From positions 172,314 through 236,313 of the forward strand of contig CAZVJF010000007.1 in NCBI GenBank assembly GCA_964627445.1: a stretch of DNA of 64,000 nucleotides, in the 5' to 3' direction. Under the pieces are notes generated by a model. It ran no database searches. It was not told the DNA's origin and saw nothing but the letters and a program-made list of their open reading frames with translations. Position 1 is the first letter of the stretch, and each line of letters opens with the position of its first letter. The stretch comes from Luteibaculum sp964627445 (lineage in GTDB: Bacteria; Bacteroidota; Bacteroidia; Flavobacteriales_D; Luteibaculaceae). Made by a program: the position numbers and the translations under genes. This document shows positions 26,036 to 32,673 of the stretch, piece after piece.

Positions 26036-26329
26036 TTATTCCCCAAAATTTTTCTTACTCAATTCAGGCAGCATATCGTAATCGCCTGCAATTAGAGCTT
26101 CTTTTTTGGTGCGCGACCATTTTTTGATTTTCTTTTCAAATGCAATAGCAATCTCGGGATGTGTATAACACGCTTTAAAAACTAATTTCAAAGGTCTTCG
26201 GCTATAGGTGTAGGAAACTGGATCCTTACCCGCTTTATGCTGTCTCAGCCGCTTTTCTAAATCTCCAGTTACTCCAGTGTAATAAGTGCTATCTGCACAT
26301 TTGAGTATATAGACAAAATAGGTTTTCAC
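26036..26329 (-). CDS. GIY-YIG nuclease family protein
   Basis: A 97-residue single-domain protein of the UrtA/YhbQ-like GIY-YIG group. FVYILKCADSTYYTGVT carries the two motif strands (VYI and YTG), LEKRLRQHKAG gives the catalytic Arg/His helix, and AIAFEKKIKKWSRTKKEALI contains the metal-binding Glu. The length is normal for this group. It sits alone between copies 2 and 3 of the family-2 repeat, facing against ribH-side genes of the same strand but separated from them by 630 bases. Its role is unknown; the repeats next to it may be a substrate, which is speculative. Confidence 0.9.
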   Translation of the reverse strand: MKTYFVYILKCADSTYYTGVTGDLEKRLRQHKAGKDPVSYTYSRRPLKLVFKACYTHPEIAIAFEKKIKKWSRTKKEALIAGDYDMLPELSKKNFGE

Positions 26330-26446
26330 AGGAATAAGGTAACACTTTAGGCTGTTGAGGTATTAATTATGTCTGAGATTTTTTAATCCATGAAGCACAA
26401 GCAATCAGCTTTCCTAAGCAGGGTATTAGATTTTAATCGTTTAATA

Positions 26447-26669
26447 GAGCTCCGCGTTGCTTCTCGATACAATTTTGTTTCGTCCCTCAACAAAACCTTC
26501 CGATAGCAATCGGAACGAAGTGACATTCTCGGATACCCTAAAGAAAATCGCCCTTACTGGAAGTGCCTCAATTGACCTTGACAGTTGTAATGGAGTAAAA
26601 CATCAGCGCTTGGTGTCAGTTCGAGTGCCTTGGCTCTGCCGAGGTGTATCGAGAACCCAAGCAGGGCTT
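26447..26669. repeat. Family-2 palindromic composite repeat, copy 3
   Basis: The left half carries a two-part inner element: TTTTGTTTCGTCC...CAACAAAA-type arms followed by a CCGATAGCAATCGG stem. The right half has stem CCTTGGC/GCCGAGG. The spacer is closely similar to that of copy 1. 26330-26446 holds no gene or motif I can name. Confidence 0.9.
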
Positions 26670-26683
26670 TTATACAAGTTAGA

Positions 26684-26905
26684 TGATCATGCTCCGCGCT
26701 GCTTCTCGATACACTACAGCACAGCTGAAGCACTCGAAGTGACATTCTCGGATATCCTAAAGAAAATCGCCCTTAATGGAAGTGCCTCAATTGATTTTGA
26801 TCGTTGCAATTGAGTTTAGCATCAGCCCTCGTTGTCAGTTCGTCCCGATGGCTATCGGGAATCGCTGACGAAGGAAGCGATGTATCTAGAACACGGGCAG
26901 GGCTT
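26684..26905. repeat. Family-2 palindromic composite repeat, copy 4
   Basis: Left stem CTACAGC/GCTGAAG (imperfect), spacer like copy 3, right half altered to TTCGTCCCGATGGCTATCGGG followed by CGCTGACGAAGG. It is followed by the same TTATACCAG linker and then a break, so a fifth copy appears truncated here. Confidence 0.85.
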
Positions 26906-26960
26906 TTATACCAGCTACTTGATTATACTTTGCACCTTTGCGTGCTGAGGAAAATGTGCC

Positions 26961-27455
26961 TTAGGCCCAAAGATTTCTTCGCAGCGCAGCCATTTTAATA
27001 GCAGCTACTGCGCACTCGGTGCCTTTGTTGCCGTGTTTACCACCCGAGCGGGCTACGGCTTGTTCCATCGTGTTGTCGGTAAGTACCCCAAAGATGACTG
27101 GCGTGTTGGTGTTCAGGATTACGTCCTTAATCCCCTGCGCACAAGCGTCACAAACAAAATCAAAATGCTTGGTTTCGCCTTGAATAACAGAGCCTAAGGC
27201 TATGGCTGCATTGGGACTGTGTTGCTGTACGATCCACTGAGCAGCCAAGGGCAACTCAAAACTGCCAGGAACCCATTTTACGATGATCTTCTCGCGTTTT
27301 ACCCCGTGTTTCATTAGGGTCTCTAGAGCACCATCTAACAAGTTCTGAGTAATGCTTTGGTTCCATTCAGAAACCACGATACCGATCGTAAGATCGGTAC
27401 CATCGGGAATCTGTGAAGGATCGTAACTCGATAAGTTTTTTCCTGCTGTAGCCAT
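26961..27455 (-). CDS. ribH: 6,7-dimethyl-8-ribityllumazine synthase
   Basis: Penultimate enzyme of riboflavin synthesis; condenses the aminouracil ribityl compound with dihydroxybutanone phosphate. The 164-residue length is normal. Motifs are IVVSEWNQSITQNLLDGA, VPGSFELPLAAQWI, ALGSVIQGETKHFDFVCD (substrate phosphate and catalytic His region) and FGVLTDNTMEQAVARSGG. It lies 2 bases after the TPR-protein gene and is probably co-transcribed with it from the promoter near 28160. Confidence 0.97.
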   Translation of the reverse strand: MATAGKNLSSYDPSQIPDGTDLTIGIVVSEWNQSITQNLLDGALETLMKHGVKREKIIVKWVPGSFELPLAAQWIVQQHSPNAAIALGSVIQGETKHFDFVCDACAQGIKDVILNTNTPVIFGVLTDNTMEQAVARSGGKHGNKGTECAVAAIKMAALRRNLWA

Positions 27456-27457
27456 AA

Positions 27458-28141
27458 CTATCCAGCAACGTACGAAGAAACCTTCGCAATGTGCTTTTCT
27501 ATATCCTGACCTTCCGCACTTTCGGGGTATTCTTTCTTAATGGTTTTGTATGCATCTAGTGCATCGGCATACTGGCCCATTTCCTCTAAAAGAATTCCTT
27601 TTTTCATGAGGTATAAAGGTGCAGAAAAGTTGTTGTCGTTGTGCGATACCGCTTTGTCGTAGTACGAAAGGGCTTGCTCGTAGTCGCCCAATTCTACCAA
27701 TGCATCGGCAATTCCTCCCTTGGCAATAGCACCTACAATTTTATCGTCTAAGTCGCTAGACTTAAAGTTTTGTATTGCTGCTTCGTACTGCCCTTGGTTT
27801 AAGTAACAAACGCCTAGATAGTAATGCGCTAGGTTTCCTGAGGGTGTATTTCCGTACTCGTTGGCGATATACTCAAAACCGTAGTTCGCACCATCACCAT
27901 TAATGGCCTTGTCTAAGGAGTCGATTTCAAAGTAATACTGAGCTTTCCAAATAAGCTCTTTTGCTTCCTGAACACGAGGTTTCTTGTAGAGGTTGTTGTA
28001 GGCCAAAAACCCACCTACTAGGGCTACGATAACCACGCCCACAATACCTATGCTCTTTTTGTTCTTCTCAAAGAAATCTTCCGATTGCGTGTACAATTTG
28101 TCTACGTCTGCAATGGTTTCTTCTTGATGCTTTTCCGCCAT
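27458..28141 (-). CDS. TPR protein with N-terminal membrane anchor
   Basis: A 227-residue protein. A cytoplasmic start rich in Glu/Lys is followed by one membrane helix (about 33-50, IGIVVGVVIVALVGGFLAYNNL-like) and several TPR-type helices (AHYYLGVCYLNQGQYEAAIQ, ADALVELGDYEQALSYYDKA, LLEEMGQYADALDAYKTIKK). The plan resembles YfgM/DUF2133 ancillary proteins of the secretion apparatus, but the match is only architectural. Situated between ribH and the divergent recF; this arrangement is common in Bacteroidota. Confidence 0.88.
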   Translation of the reverse strand: MAEKHQEETIADVDKLYTQSEDFFEKNKKSIGIVGVVIVALVGGFLAYNNLYKKPRVQEAKELIWKAQYYFEIDSLDKAINGDGANYGFEYIANEYGNTPSGNLAHYYLGVCYLNQGQYEAAIQNFKSSDLDDKIVGAIAKGGIADALVELGDYEQALSYYDKAVSHNDNNFSAPLYLMKKGILLEEMGQYADALDAYKTIKKEYPESAEGQDIEKHIAKVSSYVAG

Positions 28142-28159
28142 ACTTTACAATTGTGGCTG

Positions 28160-28188
28160 CAAAAATAGATTTTTTTCGCAGTTGAAAC
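28160..28188 (-). promoter_or_regulatory. Promoter of the TPR-ribH unit
   Basis: On the minus strand TATTTTTG (28167-28160) fits the -7 consensus TAnnTTTG, with TTTC about 17 bases upstream standing in for the -33 TTTG. The first start codon is 19 bases downstream. Confidence 0.5.
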
Positions 28189-28222
28189 AGTACGTTATTT
28201 GCAAGGAAATCCACAACGGGCT

Positions 28223-29302
28223 TTGGAAATTAAGCAACTCAACATCTTGAATTTCAAAAATCACGCAGAACGCAACCTGGAGTTCCGTTCCGGCATCAAT
28301 GCGTTTTGTGGATTTAACGGCACCGGTAAAACCAATATTTTGGATGCCATTTACTGTTTGTGCCACACAAAAAGTTTTCTCAATCCTGCCGATACCCAAC
28401 TGATACAGTTTGATGCACCCTACTTTCTACTGCAAGCCAAAGTGCAAAAGGAGGACAGCGACCATAAGATTTCGCTGGGATTAAAAAGAGGTCAGAAAAA
28501 GCAACTAAAGCGCAACAACAAAACCATAGACCGCTTTTACGAATACATTGGCTTTTTGCCTGCGGTCATGGTGGCGCCTACCGACAGAGATTTGATACAC
28601 GAAGGCAGCGAACACCGCAGAAAATTTTTTGACGGTATTATATCCAGCTACGACAATACCTATCTCGAAGAGCTGTTGCAATACCAACAAGCGGTAAAAA
28701 ACCGCAATGCCGTGCTTAAAAGCATGTGGGAAAAACGCGACAAAAACCCCATGTACCTGGAGGTTTGGAACGACAAACTGCAGGCGCTTACCGAGAAACT
28801 CCTGCCCAAACGCCTGGAACTGATAGGCAACTTCCTGCCCGTTTTTTCCAAACTGTACAAAGAAATATCTCGGGTGGATGAGGATATTCATTTGGATTAC
28901 CAGCAAAGTATATCCAGCCAAGGCCTGTTGCACGATTTGGAGAACAGCCTGGAAAAAGATTTGCGCCTTGGCTATACCAGTGTTGGTCTACACAAAGACG
29001 ATATGCTCTTTCTGCTCAACGGCAAACCGATAAAGAAATACGGCAGCCAGGGGCAACAAAAAACCTTGTTATTAGCGCTTAAATTAGCCCACTACCAAAT
29101 ATTGGCAACGCAAGCCAACACCAAACCTTTATTGCTGTTGGATGACATTTTTGACAAACTAGACAGCAACCGCGTTTCTTATTTGTTGCAGTTGATTAAT
29201 GAAGATACCTTTGGACAAATCTTTCTAACCCACACGGGGGCTGAGGATTTGGAACGCATTTTAGACAGCGCCCAACTGGAGGCTAAAATTTTTACGCTGT
29301 GA
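28223..29302 (+). CDS. recF: DNA replication and repair protein RecF
   Basis: An SMC-like ATPase that helps load RecA at gaps. The frame has no ATG near its start. I prefer the TTG at 28223 because it yields (M)EIKQLNILNFKNH, the usual RecF beginning, and 359 residues; a TTG at 28199 would add eight residues. Walker A is CGFNGTGKTNILDAIY. The signature motif is GSQGQQKTLLLALKLA and Walker B is LLLLDDIFDKLD, both in the C-terminal third. A QFDAPYFLLQAKV strand and RRKFFDGIIS are also typical. It overlaps the DUF721 gene by 4 bases. Confidence 0.95.
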   Translation: MEIKQLNILNFKNHAERNLEFRSGINAFCGFNGTGKTNILDAIYCLCHTKSFLNPADTQLIQFDAPYFLLQAKVQKEDSDHKISLGLKRGQKKQLKRNNKTIDRFYEYIGFLPAVMVAPTDRDLIHEGSEHRRKFFDGIISSYDNTYLEELLQYQQAVKNRNAVLKSMWEKRDKNPMYLEVWNDKLQALTEKLLPKRLELIGNFLPVFSKLYKEISRVDEDIHLDYQQSISSQGLLHDLENSLEKDLRLGYTSVGLHKDDMLFLLNGKPIKKYGSQGQQKTLLLALKLAHYQILATQANTKPLLLLDDIFDKLDSNRVSYLLQLINEDTFGQIFLTHTGAEDLERILDSAQLEAKIFTL

Positions 29303-29589
29303 ACCGCGACAACACCGAGCATTTAGGCGATGTAATCAAGCGCTTGTTAAAGGCTTATCGCCTCAACGACAAGTACTACCAAGTGGCCATTTTGGAAGAG
29401 TGGAAAACCCTAATGGGACCGCTCATTGCCAAGCAAACGCACTCGGTGTTTTACCGCGATGGCAAGTTGGTGATCCGCATCAACTCGGCACCATTGCGCC
29501 AAGAGCTGGGTTACGGTAAAGAAAAAATTCTCACCAGTCTAAATAAAGCCCTCGGTGAGCGTGTCATTAAAGAAGTAGAAATACGCTAG
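29299..29589 (+). CDS. DUF721 family protein
   Basis: A 96-residue protein starting with GTG inside the recF stop (gTGA overlap). LGDVIKRLLKAYRLNDKY, VAILEEWKTLMGPLIAKQT and LVIRINSAPLRQELGYGKE are typical of DUF721/DciA-like proteins, which follow recF in many Bacteroidota. In other phyla DciA-family proteins load the replicative helicase. That role is inferred here, not shown. It converges with the regulator gene and overlaps it by 4 bases. Confidence 0.88.
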   Translation: MNRDNTEHLGDVIKRLLKAYRLNDKYYQVAILEEWKTLMGPLIAKQTHSVFYRDGKLVIRINSAPLRQELGYGKEKILTSLNKALGERVIKEVEIR

Positions 29590-29969
29590 GAGCTGGATTG
29601 GCTTAAGAAATCGGCTAAGTTTTGTACTGGTCCTTTTTCGGTTTTTTCCTCAGCCTTTTTCGCAGGACTTGGTGCTTGTGGGGTTGGCGTTTCTTCCAAA
29701 CTCCAGTTATCCAGCCACTTCAATACCCATTTTAAAGCTTTGGCATTGGCGCGTACCAAGTGCTCGCGACCGCGGAAGGTGTCTTTAAGCAAGCGCGCTT
29801 CCAACAACACGTTGATGTGTTTGGTAAGGCCCTGGCGGCTCATTTTGTAATGCTGCGCAAGAGCGGTTATGCTTTGTGCCTCGCCACTTTGATACAAGCG
29901 CAATAGCACATCTCTGCGCGTTTCATCGGCTAGTGCTTTAAATACCCGGTCGGTTTTTTTCCTGCTCAT
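29586..29969 (-). CDS. ArsR-type winged-helix regulator
   Basis: A 127-residue DNA-binding protein. The N-terminal 90 residues form the winged helix: VFKALADETRRDVLLRLY, recognition helix HYKMSRQGLTKHINVLLEAR and wing FRGREHLVRAN. A Pro/Lys/Glu-rich linker and a short tail follow. No Cys metal site is visible, so it is closer to the ArsR-like regulators that pair with SRPBCC proteins than to metal sensors, but no such partner is adjacent. A perfect inverted repeat lies just upstream. Confidence 0.87.
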   Translation of the reverse strand: MSRKKTDRVFKALADETRRDVLLRLYQSGEAQSITALAQHYKMSRQGLTKHINVLLEARLLKDTFRGREHLVRANAKALKWVLKWLDNWSLEETPTPQAPSPAKKAEEKTEKGPVQNLADFLSQSSS

Positions 29970-29992
29970 GGCCCTGCGTTTTCCGTGGTTTA

Positions 29993-30010
29993 TGCTACGC
30001 TATGGTAGCA
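29993..30010. promoter_or_regulatory. Candidate operator upstream of the ArsR-type gene
   Basis: TGCTACGCTATGGTAGCA has perfect 6-base arms around a 6-base centre and ends 24-41 bases before the start codon at 29969. It may be an autoregulatory site. The remaining 30011-30232 shows no gene. Confidence 0.4.
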
Positions 30011-30232
30011 CAAAAAAGCTAAAAATTTGCTTAGGTGATTCGGGGAATCGGTGAAATGCATTGCTTACGGTGCTCAGAAAGAATTAAGTCTCAAAAATTT
30101 AAGCCCATCCAAAGTGCATTTCCATCTGGACTAATTGATCTGTTATTGGCGGCATTTGTTCGCTCCAAATTATAAAAACCAACCTATATTGTTGTTTATT
30201 TACTTTATTTACATCGAAATAAAATAATCACA

Positions 30233-30841
30233 ATGCATTCATCTTCTCTAGACGTAAATTATGTTATTCAAAATATATGGCTGGATTCTGATAGCGTTTT
30301 CAAAAAAATAAAAGAAGCACCAGCTCAGAGGAGTGCACTGGCTTTTTACTTTTTGAGCGGATTTTTAGCCGCTGCAAGTGAGGCTGTAAAGATGCAATAT
30401 AAAAGCATTACAGATACAGTAATTCATGTCCTATTAGTACCGGTTGTAATTGGAGGACTTTTTCTTGGATTTGCCTATCCCATGGCTTTCCTTCTCGCGT
30501 CAATTGGAAAACTTTTGGGTGGCAAAGTAAATACTGTCAGGGTATTCTATGGACTGGGCTTTTGCCAAATCCCGGGTATAGTTATTTCAATTTTAGGTAT
30601 TGCAACGGGTATTATCCTAAGCTTCTTCTCAGAGTCACCCTTGGCTTTTATAATTCCGATGAATTTGTTTGTTATCGCTCTCACTATATGGAGTTTTTAC
30701 ATATACCTAACAGCACTCTCGATTTTACATGGTTTTTCAAAAACCAGAGCCTTGGCTACCATTTTACTAACAATACCCGTTATAGCTATTGCAGTGTTTT
30801 TTCTGTATGCTTTGCTGGATGCTTTTGGAATGGTTCAATAG
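30233..30841 (+). CDS. Yip1-domain membrane protein, paralogue 1
   Basis: A 202-residue integral membrane protein with about five hydrophobic segments. An N-terminal amphipathic part reads VIQNIWLDSDSVFKKIKEAP. SIGKLLGGKVNTVRVFYGLG followed by CQIPGIVISILGIATG is the Yip1/DUF1282 core. Function in bacteria is unknown. A second copy of identical length is at 31279, separated by family-2 repeats. Confidence 0.85.
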   Translation: MHSSSLDVNYVIQNIWLDSDSVFKKIKEAPAQRSALAFYFLSGFLAAASEAVKMQYKSITDTVIHVLLVPVVIGGLFLGFAYPMAFLLASIGKLLGGKVNTVRVFYGLGFCQIPGIVISILGIATGIILSFFSESPLAFIIPMNLFVIALTIWSFYIYLTALSILHGFSKTRALATILLTIPVIAIAVFFLYALLDAFGMVQ

Positions 30842-30849
30842 CGGTATAT

Positions 30850-31200
30850 CTCCAGTGCATTACTGGGGTACAAATTCGGCCCAAAGGACTTGTATTGAGA
30901 ACCGAGAAAAGGCTTTGCATACCGCTTATCTGTTCAAGCTCCGCGCTGCTTCTCGATACATTTAGGTTTCGTTCCTCAACCTAAACACTCGAAGTGACAG
31001 TAACGGATAATCTTTTCTTGCTCCGAACTCTCGACTCAGAACATTCCTCCCCCTTAACCCCCACTTCGACAAGCTCTGCACTAAGCCCCAAGAGCGGGAA
31101 AAGCTTTGCGCTTTGGCGACTTTGCGTAGTACCTATACTTAAAAGATCAAAGCTTGCTCCGAGCTACCAGCTACGAGCTACGAGCTACGAACTGTCTGCT
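30850..31200. repeat. Family-2 repeat copies and shared spacer between the Yip1 genes
   Basis: The 30842-31278 gap has no real gene. A degenerate right half is near 30890 (TTGAGAACCGAG). A left half at 30929-31004 has inner stem TTTAGGTT/AACCTAAA within unchanged boxes CTTCTCGATACA and CTCGAAGTGACAG. At 31021-31165 runs a block (CTTTGGCGACTTTGCGTAGT, AAAAGATCAAAGCTTGCTCC) also found at about 34500-34617. It ends in short tandem GAGCTAC units (31166-31190). Confidence 0.85.
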
Positions 31201-31278
31201 CTAAACATAACTCCCATCAGATATCACAAATCATAAAACTATTTTTTATTTATTTGTCTGCATTACTGAAAATAGGCC

Positions 31279-31887
31279 ATGGAAATTGAAAGCAGTCTGA
31301 ATTTAAAATACATCGCCAAGAACATTTGGTTAAAACCCGAAACGGTATTTCGCCAAATCAAAGCAGAAGGTTATTCCAAATACGCTTACCATCTCTTCTT
31401 CTGGGCGGGATTTTTATCTAGCGTTAGCGATGCATTGCAAGAAGACCATTCCAGCCCACTGACCTTTATGACCTTTGTCGTGCTAATTCCTATTCTTTCG
31501 GGTGGACTAAGCATTGTTTTTGCTTACCTCATTTACCTGCTTATGGCGGCCATTGGCAAAAAATTGGGCGGCCAGTGCAACGGAGATACCCTGTTTAAAA
31601 GTCTTAGTTATGCTCAAATTCCGGGTGTGGTGCTTTCTTTAGGCGGCATCTTATATGCCGTATTTGGTTTTAGGGATGACAGCCCGCTCTATGTTTTAAT
31701 CCCGGCAGGCATTGTGCTGGTGACTTTTGCAGTTTGGAACCTGATTATTTTTTTGGTTGGATTGGCTACTATGCAAGGCTATTCTTTAGGGCGTGCTATA
31801 GCCACCTTTTTATTAACCATTTTGGTTCTTGTGCTCATTGTGCTTGTGCCCGTAATGCTCTTTGTGGGACTGGGCGCTATGTTTTAA
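31279..31887 (+). CDS. Yip1-domain membrane protein, paralogue 2
   Basis: A 202-residue homologue of the product at 30233. Matching elements are YIAKNIWLKPETVFRQIKAE, AIGKKLGGQCNGDTLFKSLS, YAQIPGVVLSLGGILYAVFG and the final hydrophobic segments. The two proteins are the same length and align throughout by eye but differ at most positions, so the duplication is old compared with the repeats between them. Function unknown. Confidence 0.85.
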   Translation: MEIESSLNLKYIAKNIWLKPETVFRQIKAEGYSKYAYHLFFWAGFLSSVSDALQEDHSSPLTFMTFVVLIPILSGGLSIVFAYLIYLLMAAIGKKLGGQCNGDTLFKSLSYAQIPGVVLSLGGILYAVFGFRDDSPLYVLIPAGIVLVTFAVWNLIIFLVGLATMQGYSLGRAIATFLLTILVLVLIVLVPVMLFVGLGAMF

Positions 31888-31904
31888 TGGAACCACGGTT
31901 TTAC

Positions 31905-32039
31905 TTTCTGGCACCAGATTCAATTACTCGGCCAAACGAGGATTGTATGCTTCCTACTACAATATCTCCGAAAATACTTCTTTCGAAAAGCTCATACCAT
32001 TCTATCCTGCCTTACAAGATGGGCATGCGGTTTAATTAA
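31905..32039 (+). pseudogene. Possible remnant of an outer-membrane barrel protein
   Basis: Between two genes, one frame reads LLSGTRFNYSAKRGLYASYY...PFYPALQ and a second, one frame away, then reads KMGMRFN before a stop. Joined, they would resemble the last two strands of a barrel protein ending in an aromatic strand. The fragment is only ~45 codons and has no start, so it could be chance. Confidence 0.25.
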
Positions 32040-32094
32040 TACTATATTTTTAGTTAAAATTGCAGCCGATAACGCCTATCTAAAAGAATTCAAC

Positions 32095-32673
32095 GTGCTG
32101 TATCGCTGTTTTTTTGTGCTACTCATTGTGCTAAGTCAAACCGGAGTAATGGCGCAGGACAACCTGGATATGTACTTTGAGGAGGGCGCTGCAGATAAAA
32201 AAAATGCTCTTACCGTAGACGGCATCGGCATAGCACTCGGTGAAGCCCGTTTATTCTACGAACGCACACTCAGCAGGCGTTTTGCTGTGGAAGGAGGATA
32301 CAGCCATCACTTACCAAGCTTTAAAACCCATCGGCTGAATATGACCGGCTTTGACGATGATTTGCCGGAAAGCCAACGCGGTGCCACTTGGATGTTGGCC
32401 ACAAAGATCACTTGGGATGATTGGATGTGGACCGATCAGGTATACATATCCTTTGGCAGTATGTGGCGTACCCTGCAGCACCAACAAGAAAGCAATACGC
32501 GGCTGCGTGCATGGGTGTACCGGAGCGGATTTAAACTATTTAACAGGGGCACTTATTTCCTTGAGTTTGCTATCGGCAACCAGTTTATCTATAAATACAG
32601 TTCAAACGCACAACGCTTTCAATTCTACTCCATTTCCATGGATTATCAAGCACGGCTTGGAATAACCTTTTAA
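32095..32673 (+). CDS. Small predicted outer-membrane protein, unknown function
   Basis: A 192-residue protein starting at GTG 32095, the only start that gives a full signal peptide (YRCFFVLLIVLSQTGVMAQ). The mature part shows repeated amphipathic strands such as IGIALGEARLFYERTLS, FAVEGGYSHHLPSF and YFLEFAIGNQFIYKY, and ends in SMDYQARLGITF with a terminal Phe. That is the usual C-terminal signal for barrel insertion. Its stop touches the next gene, so the two are probably an operon. No specific family recognised. Confidence 0.72.
   Translation: MLYRCFFVLLIVLSQTGVMAQDNLDMYFEEGAADKKNALTVDGIGIALGEARLFYERTLSRRFAVEGGYSHHLPSFKTHRLNMTGFDDDLPESQRGATWMLATKITWDDWMWTDQVYISFGSMWRTLQHQQESNTRLRAWVYRSGFKLFNRGTYFLEFAIGNQFIYKYSSNAQRFQFYSISMDYQARLGITF

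Noticed and set aside
30994..31236. Small open frame in the island between the Yip1 genes
   Set aside because: It lies in repeat sequence that recurs at 34500, and translates to low-complexity Ser/Leu-rich sequence without features.
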